Source of the DNA: Sphingomonas sp. GC_Shp_5
GTDB lineage: Bacteria > Pseudomonadota > Alphaproteobacteria > Sphingomonadales > Sphingomonadaceae
Direction of reading: 5' to 3'
NCBI RefSeq assembly: GCF_026540855.1
Contig: NZ_JALNUP010000012.1
Coordinates: 51,278-115,277, forward strand
Length of the DNA stretch: 64,000 bases
Position 1 is the stretch's first letter. The number at the start of each line of letters is the position of its first letter. The notes under the pieces are model-generated. The model did no database searches. It was not told the origin of the DNA and saw only the letters and a program-made list of their open reading frames with translations. Positions 17,326 to 25,259 of the stretch are shown one piece after another. The translations under genes and the position numbers were made by a program.

Positions 17326-18564
17326 ATGAACGCTCCCGCGCCAGAGGTGATTTCCCTCGGCTGCCGCCTCAACATCGCCGAGAGCGAGACGATCCGGACG
17401 CTGATCGCGGGCCGCGACATGGTGGTGGTCAATTCGTGCGCGGTTACCAATGCCGCGGTCAAGCAGACCCGCGCCGCCATCCGCCGCGCGCGCCGGGCGC
17501 GACCCGGCGCGCAACTGGTCGTCACCGGCTGCGCCGCGCAGATCGACCCGGCGAGCTTCAGCGCCATGCCCGAGGTCGACCGCGTGATCGGCAATGCCGA
17601 CAAGCTCAGCGCCCGCGCCTTCGAGGCTGACGAGGCGGTGATCGTCAGCGACATCATGCAGGTCCGCGAGACGGCACCGCATCTCGCCGCCAGCTTTTCC
17701 GCCCATGCTCGCGCCTTTGTCGAGGTGCAGAACGGCTGCGACCATCGCTGCACCTTCTGCGCCATTCCCTTTGGCCGCGGGCCGAGCCGATCGGTGCCCG
17801 CGGGCGGCGTGGTCGAGCGGATCGCGCAACTGGTCGACGCCGGTCACGGCGAGATCGTGCTCACCGGCGTGGATCTCACCAGCTATGGCCATGATCTCCC
17901 CGGCGCGCCGACGCTCGGGCTGCTCGTCGAACGGATCCTGCGCCACGTGCCGCGCCTGGCGCGGCTGCGGCTGTCGTCGCTCGATTCGATCGAGATCGAC
18001 GATCCCCTGGTCGATCTGATCACCGGCGAGCCACGGATCATGCCCCACCTCCACCTCTCCTTCCAGGCCGGCAACGATCTTATCCTCAAGCGGATGAAGC
18101 GGCGTCACAGCCGCGCCCAGGCGGTCGCCACCGTCGCGCGGCTGAAGGCGCGGCGGCCCGCGCTGGCGATCGGCGCCGATCTCATCGCCGGCTTTCCCAC
18201 CGAGGATGAGGCGATGTTCGCCGACACCCTCGCGCTGATCGACGATGCCGACATCGTCCACGCCCATATCTTTCCCTTTTCGCCGCGCGCCGGCACCCCC
18301 GCGGCGCGGATGCCCCAGGTCGATCCGGTTATCGCCCGCGACCGAGCCGAGCGCCTCCGCACCGCCGCGGCGCGGCACAAGGCCGCCTGGCTGCGGACGC
18401 TGGTCGGCACCGACCAGTCGGTGCTGGTCGAACGCCCCGGCGCCCGCGGCCACGCCGGCAATTTCGCCGACGTCCATCTCACCGTCCCCCAGCAGCCCGG
18501 CGACGCCACCCGCGTCGTGATCACCGGCGCCACCGATACCCATTTGATAGGCACTGCAGCATGA
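17326..18564 (+). CDS. mtaB: tRNA t6A37 methylthiotransferase MtaB
   Basis: 412 residues. The UPF0004 domain comes first (SLGCRLNIAESE, VVNSCAVTNAAVKQ). The radical-SAM centre follows with C138, C142 and C145 in NGCDHRCTFCAIPFGRG, and a TRAM-like tail ends the protein. The enzyme converts t6A37 to ms2t6A37 in tRNAs that read ANN codons. The first iron-sulphur cluster ligands are the N-terminal cysteines. It overlaps ftsY by ATGA, an arrangement common in alphaproteobacteria. Confidence 0.93.
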   Translation: MNAPAPEVISLGCRLNIAESETIRTLIAGRDMVVVNSCAVTNAAVKQTRAAIRRARRARPGAQLVVTGCAAQIDPASFSAMPEVDRVIGNADKLSARAFEADEAVIVSDIMQVRETAPHLAASFSAHARAFVEVQNGCDHRCTFCAIPFGRGPSRSVPAGGVVERIAQLVDAGHGEIVLTGVDLTSYGHDLPGAPTLGLLVERILRHVPRLARLRLSSLDSIEIDDPLVDLITGEPRIMPHLHLSFQAGNDLILKRMKRRHSRAQAVATVARLKARRPALAIGADLIAGFPTEDEAMFADTLALIDDADIVHAHIFPFSPRAGTPAARMPQVDPVIARDRAERLRTAAARHKAAWLRTLVGTDQSVLVERPGARGHAGNFADVHLTVPQQPGDATRVVITGATDTHLIGTAA

Positions 18565-19499
18565 GCACCACTCCCTCCTGGCACGAGAAGCTGCTCGGCG
18601 GCTTCCGCAAGACCTCCGATAAGCTGGTCGGCAATCTCGCCGGGCTCGGCGGCGCGCGGCTGGATGCGGAAACCCTCGACGATATCGAGGAAGCGCTGAT
18701 CGCCTCCGATCTCGGCCCCGATACCGCCGGCCGCATCCGCACCCGGCTCGCGGAGGGCACGTTCGAGCGCAACATGGAGGAACTCGGCATCCGCCTGGTC
18801 GTCGCCGAGGAGGTCGAGAAGGCACTCGCACGCGTCGCCACGCCGCTCGAGGTGACCGCCTTCCCGCGCCCCCAGGTAATCCTCGTCATCGGCGTCAACG
18901 GCTCGGGCAAGACCACCACCATCGCCAAGCTCGCCCATCTGCTGATGGAGCAGGATTACGGCGTGATGCTCGCCGCCGGCGATACCTTCCGCGCCGCCGC
19001 GATCGGCCAGCTGCGGACCTGGGCAGACCGGGTCGGCGTGCCGATCGTCACCGGGCCCGAGGGCGGCGATGCCGCCGGCGTGGTCTGGGACGCGGTCAAG
19101 AAGGCGACCGAGACCGGCATCGACGTGCTCATCGTCGACACCGCCGGTCGCCTCCAGAACAAGCGCGAACTGATGGACGAGCTCGCCAAGATCCGCCGCG
19201 TGCTCGGCCGGATCAACCCGGCGAGCCCGCATGACGTGGTGCTGGTGCTCGATGCCACCACCGGCCAGAATGCGCTGTCGCAGATCGAGGTGTTCAAGGA
19301 GGTCGCCGGCGTCACCGGCTTGGTCATGACCAAGCTCGACGGCACTGCCCGCGGCGGCGTGCTGGTCGCGGCGGCGGAGAAATACGGCCTGCCGATCCAC
19401 GCCATCGGCGTCGGCGAGGGAATGACCGACCTTCGCCCGTTCGACCCCGCCGAAGTCAGCCGCATCATCGCCGGCGTCGACCAGGGAATCGCCAAGTGA
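18561..19499 (+). CDS. ftsY: Signal recognition particle receptor FtsY
   Basis: 312 residues: a short NG-type FtsY without the long acidic A domain. G1 is GVNGSGKTTTIAKLA (from about 111), the DTAGR motif is at 193 and TKLDGTARGG at about 257. It docks the ribosome-SRP complex at the membrane. The partner 4.5S RNA lies at 42.7 kb in this window. It is sandwiched by four-base overlaps with mtaB and ispZ. Confidence 0.96.
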   Translation: MSTTPSWHEKLLGGFRKTSDKLVGNLAGLGGARLDAETLDDIEEALIASDLGPDTAGRIRTRLAEGTFERNMEELGIRLVVAEEVEKALARVATPLEVTAFPRPQVILVIGVNGSGKTTTIAKLAHLLMEQDYGVMLAAGDTFRAAAIGQLRTWADRVGVPIVTGPEGGDAAGVVWDAVKKATETGIDVLIVDTAGRLQNKRELMDELAKIRRVLGRINPASPHDVVLVLDATTGQNALSQIEVFKEVAGVTGLVMTKLDGTARGGVLVAAAEKYGLPIHAIGVGEGMTDLRPFDPAEVSRIIAGVDQGIAK

Positions 19500-20197
19500 C
19501 CAGCTCGCCCCGCTCCGCCGCCGTCGCCGCCCCGGCGCACGATGCCGCGCCCGGCCTGCGCATGGCGCTGGAATATGGCCCACTGCTGGTGTTCTTCGCG
19601 GTCAACTTCCTCGCCCCCGCCGCCGCGACCATGCGGCTGGTGGCGGCATCGACCAGCTTCCTCTCCGAGCTCGACCGCGCCGGCGCGCTGGTGATCGCGC
19701 GCATCATCGTCGCCACCGCGGCGTTCATGCTGGCGACCGTGGTCGCGATGATCGTGTCGCGGGTGAAGCTCGGCCGGGTATCGCCGATGCTGTGGATCTC
19801 GGGCGCGTTTGTGGTCGTGTTCGGCGGTCTCACCGTCTATTTCCACGATCCCAAGTTCATCCAGATGAAGCCGACCTTCGTCTATGCGATGTTCGCCGCG
19901 GTGCTCGGCTTCGGCCTGCTCACCGGCCGGCCGCTGCTCCAGGGCCTGCTCGGCGCCGCCTATCCGGGGCTCACCGCCGAGGGCTGGCGCAAGCTCACCC
20001 GCAACTGGGCGCTGTTCTTCCTCGCCATGGCCGCGCTCAACGAGGGCGTCTGGCGATCGACCAACTGGGATTTCTGGGTCGGGTTCAAGCTGTGGGGCGC
20101 GATCCCGCTCACCCTCCTGTTCGCGCTCGCCAACGTGCCGATGCTGCTGCGTCACGGGCTCAACACCGGCGACGAGCCGGTGGTGCCGGTGGAATGA
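19496..20197 (+). CDS. ispZ: Inner-membrane septation protein IspZ/YciB
   Basis: 233 residues from a GTG that overlaps the ftsY stop. Five to six membrane helices are visible, and the family motifs are present: LEYGPLLVFFAVNF, DPKFIQMKPTFVYAMFA and RKLTRNWALFFLAMAALNEGVWR. The YciB family affects septation and envelope integrity in the inner membrane. The ftsY-ispZ order is conserved in Alphaproteobacteria. Confidence 0.92.
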   Translation: MTSSPRSAAVAAPAHDAAPGLRMALEYGPLLVFFAVNFLAPAAATMRLVAASTSFLSELDRAGALVIARIIVATAAFMLATVVAMIVSRVKLGRVSPMLWISGAFVVVFGGLTVYFHDPKFIQMKPTFVYAMFAAVLGFGLLTGRPLLQGLLGAAYPGLTAEGWRKLTRNWALFFLAMAALNEGVWRSTNWDFWVGFKLWGAIPLTLLFALANVPMLLRHGLNTGDEPVVPVE

Positions 20198-20227
20198 TCC
20201 AGACGGTCACGCCACCGGCTACCTGTT

Positions 20228-20287
20228 CGTCACCCCGGCGCAGACGGGGGTGACGAATTCGGGTCATGCCCCGTCGGGCATGACCGC
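20228..20287. terminator. Two hairpins between convergent ispZ and sod
   Basis: A GTCACCCC...GGGGTGAC hairpin (20229-20254) and a perfect 10-bp GGTCATGCCC/GGGCATGACC hairpin with a CGTC loop (20262-20285) fill the convergent gap. They probably end both transcripts, although no T-run is seen. The first resembles the GTCATCCC repeat family. Confidence 0.5.
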
Positions 20288-20292
20288 GCGCC

Positions 20293-20895
20293 TCACGCGT
20301 CGAAGCGCTTGCCTGCCTCGTCCCAGTTGACGATGTCCCACCATGCCTTGAGATAACCCGGCCGGTCGTTCTTGTAGGTCAGGTAATAAGCGTGCTCCCA
20401 CACGTCGTTACCCAGGATCGGCGTGCCCTTGTCGGCAACGTCGTCCATCAGCGGATTGTCCTGGTTCGGCGTCGAGGTCACCTTGAGCGCGCCCGACGAA
20501 TCCTTGATCACCCATGCCCAGCCCGAGCCGAACTGGCCCGCGCCCTTGGTGTTGAAGTCTTCCTTGAGCTTGTCGAGACCGCCATAGGCGTCGATCGCGT
20601 CCTTGAGCGCGCCCGACGGCTGAGTCGAACCCTTGGGGCCCATGATCTTCCAGAAAAAGTCGTGGTTCCAGAACCCGCCGCCATTGTTGCGGACCAGCGG
20701 CGGCTGGGTGGAGATGGTGGCGAGGATCTCCTCGATCGTCTTGCCGGCGAGCGCCGGGTCCTTCTCGACGCCCTCGTTGAGCTTGGCGGTATAGGCGGCG
20801 TGGTGCTTGTCGTGGTGGAAGGTCATGGTCTCCTTGGAGATCACGGGCTCCAGCGCGTCATAGTCATACGGCAGGGGCGGCAGGTCGAAAGCCAT
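20293..20895 (-). CDS. sodB: Superoxide dismutase (Fe/Mn family)
   Basis: 200 residues starting MAFDLPPLPYDYDALEP, chosen because GGAGG lies seven bases upstream of that ATG. Metal ligands are H27 (TFHHDKHH), the His in GGGFWNHDFFW, and Asp/His in DVWEHAYYLTYKNDRPGY. It dismutates superoxide in the cytoplasm. The GGFWNHDFFW and AQFGSGWAW segments favour the iron type, though metal use cannot be proven from sequence. Confidence 0.95.
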   Translation of the reverse strand: MAFDLPPLPYDYDALEPVISKETMTFHHDKHHAAYTAKLNEGVEKDPALAGKTIEEILATISTQPPLVRNNGGGFWNHDFFWKIMGPKGSTQPSGALKDAIDAYGGLDKLKEDFNTKGAGQFGSGWAWVIKDSSGALKVTSTPNQDNPLMDDVADKGTPILGNDVWEHAYYLTYKNDRPGYLKAWWDIVNWDEAGKRFDA

Positions 20896-20974
20896 GGAAT
20901 CCTCCATTGATGGTTCGGCAGCGAAACGCGTGCGGGCCGCAAATGGTCCCCGATCGATCGTTACGCAACCGTCT

Positions 20975-22024
20975 CTAGCCGTCGCCGGCCTTGATCAGGT
21001 CGTGGCGTCGCAGCGCGTGGCGCAGCTGGTCGTAGCTGAGTCCGAGCGCCTCGGCGGTGCTGCGCTGGTTGAAGCGATGCTCGGCGAGGCTGCGCGCCAG
21101 CAATTCGCGCTCGAACCGTGCCACCCGCGACTTGAAGTCGGACGGGCCGGCCTCGCAGGCGGCGACCACATCGTCCTCCGGCAAGGACGGCGCAGCGCTC
21201 GGCGTCGGCACGGCTGCCGCCAAGGGTGCGGGCGCACCGCTGCCCTGCGGCCGGTAAGGCGAGGCGAACGGATCGATCTGCAGCGCGTCCACCGGCCCGT
21301 CGCTGGTCCAGCGATACACCGCGCGTTCCACCGCGTTGCGCAGCTCGCGCACATTGCCCGGCCAGCGATGGGTGGTCAGTGCATCGAGCGCCGCCGGGCC
21401 GAACCCCGGCCAGCGATCCCAGCCGATCTCCGACGCCATCCGTCGCCCGAAATGGTCGGCGAGCACCACGATGTCGCCGGCCCGCGCCCGCAGCGGCGGC
21501 AACGTCACCACCTCGAAGCTCAGCCGGTCGAGCAGATCGGCGCGAAACTCGTGCCGATCGACCTTGTCGGGCAGATGCTCGTTGGTCGCCGCGACGATCC
21601 GCACGTCCACCCGCAGCGGTCGCGACGAGCCGATCCGCGTGATCTCGCCATATTCCACCGCGCGCAGCAATCGGTCCTGCGCCGCCATCGACAATGTGCC
21701 GAGTTCGTCGAGGAACAAGGTGCCGCCATCGGCTTCCTCGAACCGCCCGGCCCGCGCCTTGGTGGCGCCGGTGAACGCGCCGGCCTCATGGCCGAACAGT
21801 TCGGCCTCGATCAGGCTCTCGGGCAGCGCCGCGCAGTTCATGATCACCAGCGGCTGGTCCCAGCGCGGGCTCAACCGGTGCAGCCGCTCGGCGACCAGTT
21901 CCTTGCCGGTGCCGCGCTCGCCGATCACCAGCACCGGGCGGTCGAGCGCGGCCGCCCGTGATGCCTGTTCGAGGGCGTCGAGAAACGCGCCGGACTGCCC
22001 GATGACCTGCGATGTGCGCTCCAT
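20975..22024 (-). CDS. pspF: Phage shock protein operon activator PspF
   Basis: 349 residues started at MERTSQVIGQSGAFLDALEQ. It is a lone AAA+ sigma-54 activator without a receiver domain: Walker A GERGTGKELVAERLH, the sigma-54 contact loop GAFTGATKARAGRFEEADGGTLFLDELG, and a Fis-type helix-turn-helix at the C-terminus (NQRSTAEALGLSYDQLRHAL). In the known system PspA holds PspF inactive until membrane stress. It is divergent from the psp operon, which has a sigma-54 promoter in the gap. Confidence 0.93.
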   Translation of the reverse strand: MERTSQVIGQSGAFLDALEQASRAAALDRPVLVIGERGTGKELVAERLHRLSPRWDQPLVIMNCAALPESLIEAELFGHEAGAFTGATKARAGRFEEADGGTLFLDELGTLSMAAQDRLLRAVEYGEITRIGSSRPLRVDVRIVAATNEHLPDKVDRHEFRADLLDRLSFEVVTLPPLRARAGDIVVLADHFGRRMASEIGWDRWPGFGPAALDALTTHRWPGNVRELRNAVERAVYRWTSDGPVDALQIDPFASPYRPQGSGAPAPLAAAVPTPSAAPSLPEDDVVAACEAGPSDFKSRVARFERELLARSLAEHRFNQRSTAEALGLSYDQLRHALRRHDLIKAGDG

Positions 22025-22124
22025 CACCAATGTTTGGCGTGAATTCCCAATCGTCTGCAAGGCCAGACCGCATCGCCAGCGGCAACTTTCACGCAACCCC
22101 CTGTAAAGCGGCGTTTTTGAAAAC

Positions 22125-22140
22125 TGGCACGAAGGCTGCA
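22125..22140 (+). promoter_or_regulatory. Sigma-54 promoter of the psp operon
   Basis: TGGCAC at 22125-22130 and CTGCA at 22136-22140 give the invariant GG-N10-GC spacing of sigma-54 promoters. Transcription should begin around 22151, 48 bases before the first small ORF. PspF, encoded divergently, is the expected activator; the upstream 100 bases would hold its binding sites. Confidence 0.8.
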
Positions 22141-22198
22141 AAGCTTCTGGCATACCGCTTCACGGCGGTGACAAGGTTCAGAACTTCAGGAGGAAACA

Positions 22199-22342
22199 AT
22201 GTTCAAGTCCGATCTCGGTCGCACCGTCGCCGCCATTGCCTGCACCCTCGTCTTCAGCGCCACCTGTGTCGCCGGGGCGGTGGGTCCGGCCACCGCCGGC
22301 ACCAAGGCGACCCCCGCCATGGCCCTGCGCCTCCAGGCGTAA
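22199..22342 (+). CDS. First gene of psp operon, 47-aa hydrophobic peptide
   Basis: MFKSDLGRTVAAIACTLVFSATCVAG, then AVGPATAGTKATPAMALRLQA. A strong AGGAGG sits just upstream, better than most ribosome sites here. The basic start and 18-residue hydrophobic stretch look like a signal peptide or a single membrane helix. The GPATAG / LRLQA tail is small and uncharged. It has no counterpart in the classical pspABCDE operon; a stress-linked membrane or periplasmic peptide is inferred from position only. Confidence 0.75.
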   Translation: MFKSDLGRTVAAIACTLVFSATCVAGAVGPATAGTKATPAMALRLQA

Positions 22343-22410
22343 TCGGCCATACCGGGGCGGGTCCTTATCCCTCGCCCGCCCCGGGATTTAACTCAGGAGC
22401 ATCACCACCG

Positions 22411-23091
22411 ATGGGTATTTTCTCCCGCACCCGCGACATCGTCGCCGCCAATTTCGCCGATCTGCTCGAGAAGGCGGAAGACCCCGCCAAGATGATCCGC
22501 ATGATCATCCTCGAGATGGAGGAAACGCTGGTCGAGGTTCGCGCCTCCGCCGCGCGCACCATCGCCGACCAGAAGGAGATGCGCCGCCACATCGCCAAGC
22601 TCGATCAGCTTCAGGACAATTGGACCGAAAAGGCCGAGCTGGCGCTGAGCAAGAACCGCGAGGACCTTGCCAAGGCGGCACTGGTCGAGAAGCAGAAGGC
22701 GGCCGACATGGCCGATCAGCTGAAGGCCGAAGTCGGCGTGCTCGACGACGCGCTGCGTGCCGCCGAAGAGGATATCGCCAAGCTCCAGAAGAAACTGAGC
22801 GAGGCCCGTACCAAGCAGTCGAACGTCCAGACCCGGCTGGAGAGCGCCAACAACCGCTATCGCCTGCGCGAGATGTACGCCGGCCCCAAGACGCACGAGG
22901 CATTCAGCCGCTTCGATGTCCTCGAGCGCCGGGTGGACGATGCCGAGGGTCGCGCCGAGGCGATGGGTCTGGGCGCGCTGCCCAAGACGCTCGAGGAAGA
23001 GATCGCCGAGCTGCGCGCCAGCGACAAGGTCGATGCCGAGCTCGCAGCGCTGAAGGCGCGGCTCAACGGCAACGCGAACCGGGAGGGCTGA
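22411..23091 (+). CDS. pspA: Phage shock protein A
   Basis: 226 residues starting MGIFSRTRDIVAANFADLLEKAEDPAKMIRMIILEMEETL, the amphipathic membrane-sensing helix and start of the ESCRT-III-like coiled coil that runs to about 185. The AFSRFDVLERRVDDAEGRAEAM segment is the conserved C-terminal block. PspA coats stressed inner membrane and inhibits PspF. It is second in the sigma-54 operon. Confidence 0.95.
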   Translation: MGIFSRTRDIVAANFADLLEKAEDPAKMIRMIILEMEETLVEVRASAARTIADQKEMRRHIAKLDQLQDNWTEKAELALSKNREDLAKAALVEKQKAADMADQLKAEVGVLDDALRAAEEDIAKLQKKLSEARTKQSNVQTRLESANNRYRLREMYAGPKTHEAFSRFDVLERRVDDAEGRAEAMGLGALPKTLEEEIAELRASDKVDAELAALKARLNGNANREG

Positions 23092-23092
23092 G

Positions 23093-23353
23093 ATGGACTT
23101 CGAAGGCGTTCTCGCCATCTTCCTGGCCTTGATCGGCCTGCCCTGGTTGATCTTCCATTACGTCACCAAGTGGAAGCAATCGCCCAAGATCACCGACGAA
23201 GACGAGCGGCTGCTCGACGAGATGTACAATCTCGCCCGCCGTCTCGAGGAGCGGGTCAACACCGTCGAGCGGATCGTCGCCGCCGACAACCCGGACTGGA
23301 AGCCGCATCTCGATGCCCCCCAGTCCACCTACCAGATCGATCGGAGGAACTGA
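23093..23353 (+). CDS. pspB: Phage shock protein B
   Basis: 86 residues: one N-terminal membrane helix (about 5-23, GVLAIFLALIGLPWLIFHYV) and a coiled coil with DEDERLLDEMYNLARRLEERV and VNTVERIVAADNPDWK. The NPDW motif is diagnostic of PspB. With PspC it senses envelope stress and releases PspA from PspF. It begins one base after the pspA stop. Confidence 0.95.
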   Translation: MDFEGVLAIFLALIGLPWLIFHYVTKWKQSPKITDEDERLLDEMYNLARRLEERVNTVERIVAADNPDWKPHLDAPQSTYQIDRRN

Positions 23354-23354
23354 G

Positions 23355-23732
23355 ATGTCCGCCAGCCGCACCAAATTCTATCTCGACAAGCAGGACGCGA
23401 AATGGGCCGGCGTCTGCGCCGGGATCGCGGATTATACCGGGGTCGATACCACCTTGGTCCGCGTGTGCATGGTGATCCTGACGCTGGCGACCAGCGGCTG
23501 GGTGTTCCTCGCCTATCTCGCCGCCGCCTGGCTCGCGCCCAAGAAGCCGATCGGCCTCTACCAGGACGCCGCCGACCAGAAGTTCTGGCAGGGCGTGCGG
23601 GTCAACACCAAGCGCTCCACCGCCGAGGTGCGCAGCAAGTTCCGCGACATCGATCGCCGGCTCGCCGACATCGAGACGCACTACACCAGCCGCAACAGCC
23701 AGCTGGCCAACGAAATCGACGCCCTGCGCTGA
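23355..23732 (+). CDS. pspC: Phage shock protein C
   Basis: 125 residues starting MSASRTKFYLDKQDAKWAGVCAGIADYTGVD, the PspC domain (KFYLDK...GVCAGIADYTG...LVRV), followed by two membrane stretches (MVILTLATSGWVFLAYLAAAWLA). The C-terminal part is a helical coiled coil (RSKFRDIDRRLADIETHYTS). The start is preceded by GGAGG inside the end of pspB. It is the membrane partner of PspB in stress sensing. Confidence 0.94.
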   Translation: MSASRTKFYLDKQDAKWAGVCAGIADYTGVDTTLVRVCMVILTLATSGWVFLAYLAAAWLAPKKPIGLYQDAADQKFWQGVRVNTKRSTAEVRSKFRDIDRRLADIETHYTSRNSQLANEIDALR

Positions 23733-23772
23733 GCCTCAACGGCTCGCGAGCGGCGACAAGGGGAGAATAGAC

Positions 23773-24102
23773 ATGGACATGGGTTGGATGGTTCCGGTGG
23801 GCGTGGTCGGCGCGATTTCGGCGCGGCACGCCTTCACCACCTGGGTGAAGGCCAAGCATGGCTACCCGATCGAGGACGAGGGCCGCAGCGCACGCCGGAT
23901 GCGCCGGCTGGGCCGGTGGGGTCACAGCAGCGGCGGCGACGATCTCGAGGCCGAGCGCAAGATCATGCTGCTCACCAACGAGAACGACAAGCTGACCGGC
24001 CAGGTCGGCCGCCTCGAAGAGCGCATCGCCGTCCTCGAGCGCATCGCCACCGATCCCGCCGAGCGCACCGCTCGCGAGATCGAAGCCCTCCGCGACCGCT
24101 AG
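23773..24102 (+). CDS. PspB-like single-TM coiled-coil protein 1 (109 aa)
   Basis: MDMGWMVPVGVVGAISARHAF is a weak N-terminal membrane segment. A basic linker (SARRMRRLGRWGH) and a coiled coil follow, ending RLEERIAVLERIATDPAERTAREIEALRDR. The LERIATD block matches the end of PspB, but NPDW is replaced. It is the first of five similar genes after pspC; all share the operon. Confidence 0.85.
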   Translation: MDMGWMVPVGVVGAISARHAFTTWVKAKHGYPIEDEGRSARRMRRLGRWGHSSGGDDLEAERKIMLLTNENDKLTGQVGRLEERIAVLERIATDPAERTAREIEALRDR

Positions 24103-24116
24103 GAAGGAGCCCCGTG

Positions 24117-24380
24117 ATGGGACCGGATCATGTCTTCTGCATGTTCGTCGGCGCGGCGATCACGCTCGCCATCCAATGGTACGGCCGCCGCAAGGTCCGC
24201 CAGGCGATCGCCGCCCCGGATCTCGACGCCCGCCGCAACATCGAGCTGCTCGATGCCGAGAACAGCCAGCGGATCGGCCAGATCGATCGGTTGCAGGATC
24301 GGCTCGCGACGGTGGAGAGCATCGTCACCGATCGCTCGCACCGACTGGGCCACGAGATCGAACAATTGCGCAGCCGCTAA
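24117..24380 (+). CDS. PspB-like single-TM coiled-coil protein 2 (87 aa)
   Basis: MGPDHVFCMFVGAAITLAIQWYGRRKV gives a helix at about 5-22. The cytoplasmic part ends RIGQIDRLQDRLATVESIVTDRSHRLGHEIEQLRSR, the shared RLxxVExIVTD pattern. AAGGAG lies just upstream. It has 14 bases to the preceding gene. Function is inferred only from place and architecture. Confidence 0.82.
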   Translation: MGPDHVFCMFVGAAITLAIQWYGRRKVRQAIAAPDLDARRNIELLDAENSQRIGQIDRLQDRLATVESIVTDRSHRLGHEIEQLRSR

Positions 24381-24395
24381 ATTGAGGAACGGATC

Positions 24396-24671
24396 ATGTT
24401 GAACGGCTTCACCATCTTCATGCTCGCGGTTGTCGTGGTCGGATTGCCCGTCGTGCTGGGCATCGGCAGCGAGGTGTTCAAACGCTGGCTCGATCACAAG
24501 GAACGGATGGCCTCCGCGCTCAACGCGCAGGCGGCGGAAAAGGCGGCTCAATATGCCGCCCATACCGAGCGTCTGGAGCAGCGGGTGCGGGTGCTGGAAC
24601 GGATCGCGACTGACCGCGGCGCCGATCTTGCCGACGAGATCGCCCGGCTCGATCAACGGCCGCTCAACTGA
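24396..24671 (+). CDS. PspB-like single-TM coiled-coil protein 3 (91 aa)
   Basis: MLNGFTIFMLAVVVVGLPVVLGIGSEVFKRW is an obvious membrane helix with the LP kink also seen in PspB (IGLPW). The tail reads RLEQRVRVLERIATDRGADLADEIARLDQRPLN. Of the five extra genes this one most resembles PspB in layout and length. Confidence 0.84.
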   Translation: MLNGFTIFMLAVVVVGLPVVLGIGSEVFKRWLDHKERMASALNAQAAEKAAQYAAHTERLEQRVRVLERIATDRGADLADEIARLDQRPLN

Positions 24672-24702
24672 ACAACTCCCCGCGTCACGGAGTGTAGAGG
24701 CA

Positions 24703-24942
24703 ATGAATCCCCTTGAACTGGTCTTCGGCATCGTCGTGGTGGTGACGATCGCCAAGCTGCTGCGAGACCGATACCACCATCAGGCGAGCACGCGACCCGC
24801 GACCGACACCATCGACACGCTGCGGCTGCAGGACGAGGTCCGCCATCTCAAGGAGCGTGTCCAGGTGCTGGAGCGCGTGATCACCGACAACCATGGCAGC
24901 GCCGATCTGGATCGCCAGATCGAGCGGCTGCGCGACCGCTGA
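24703..24942 (+). CDS. PspB-like single-TM coiled-coil protein 4 (79 aa)
   Basis: MNPLELVFGIVVVVTIAKLLRDRYHHQ is a short membrane segment. The tail is LRLQDEVRHLKERVQVLERVITDNHGSADLDRQIERLRDR, again with VxVLERxITD. It starts 31 bases after the preceding stop. Confidence 0.82.
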   Translation: MNPLELVFGIVVVVTIAKLLRDRYHHQASTRPATDTIDTLRLQDEVRHLKERVQVLERVITDNHGSADLDRQIERLRDR

Positions 24943-24955
24943 AAGGAGGCGGACC

Positions 24956-25192
24956 ATGACCGATCCCACGACCTATCTCACCTTGTCGCTGTCGGCGCTC
25001 GCCGGTCTCGGCATGATCGTCACCGCCAGCCTGTCGGGCTGGCGCGGCTGGCTGGCGCTCAAGCACCAGCAGCTCGATCAGGAGCATGAGACCGCCGCCC
25101 CCGGCCCCTCGGCCGGCTCGCGGATCGAGATCGCCGATCTCAAGGAGCGCATCAAGAAGCTGGAAGCGATCGCCGCCGGCGTCGATCTGTGA
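24956..25192 (+). CDS. PspB-like single-TM coiled-coil protein 5 (78 aa)
   Basis: MTDPTTYLTLSLSALAGLGMIVTASLSGWRGWLAL gives a helix at about 8-27. A Pro/Gly-rich linker leads to IEIADLKERIKKLEAIAAGVDL, a shorter coiled coil that keeps ERIxxLEAI but loses the ITD and following helix. A ribosome site AAAGGAGG sits before the ATG. It is probably the last gene of the psp operon. Confidence 0.82.
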   Translation: MTDPTTYLTLSLSALAGLGMIVTASLSGWRGWLALKHQQLDQEHETAAPGPSAGSRIEIADLKERIKKLEAIAAGVDL

Positions 25193-25259
25193 ACGGGGGC
25201 GGGACGGCGCCGGCGCGGAAAGGCTTCCAACCCGCGCCGCGCCCCTGTACCGCGCGGCC

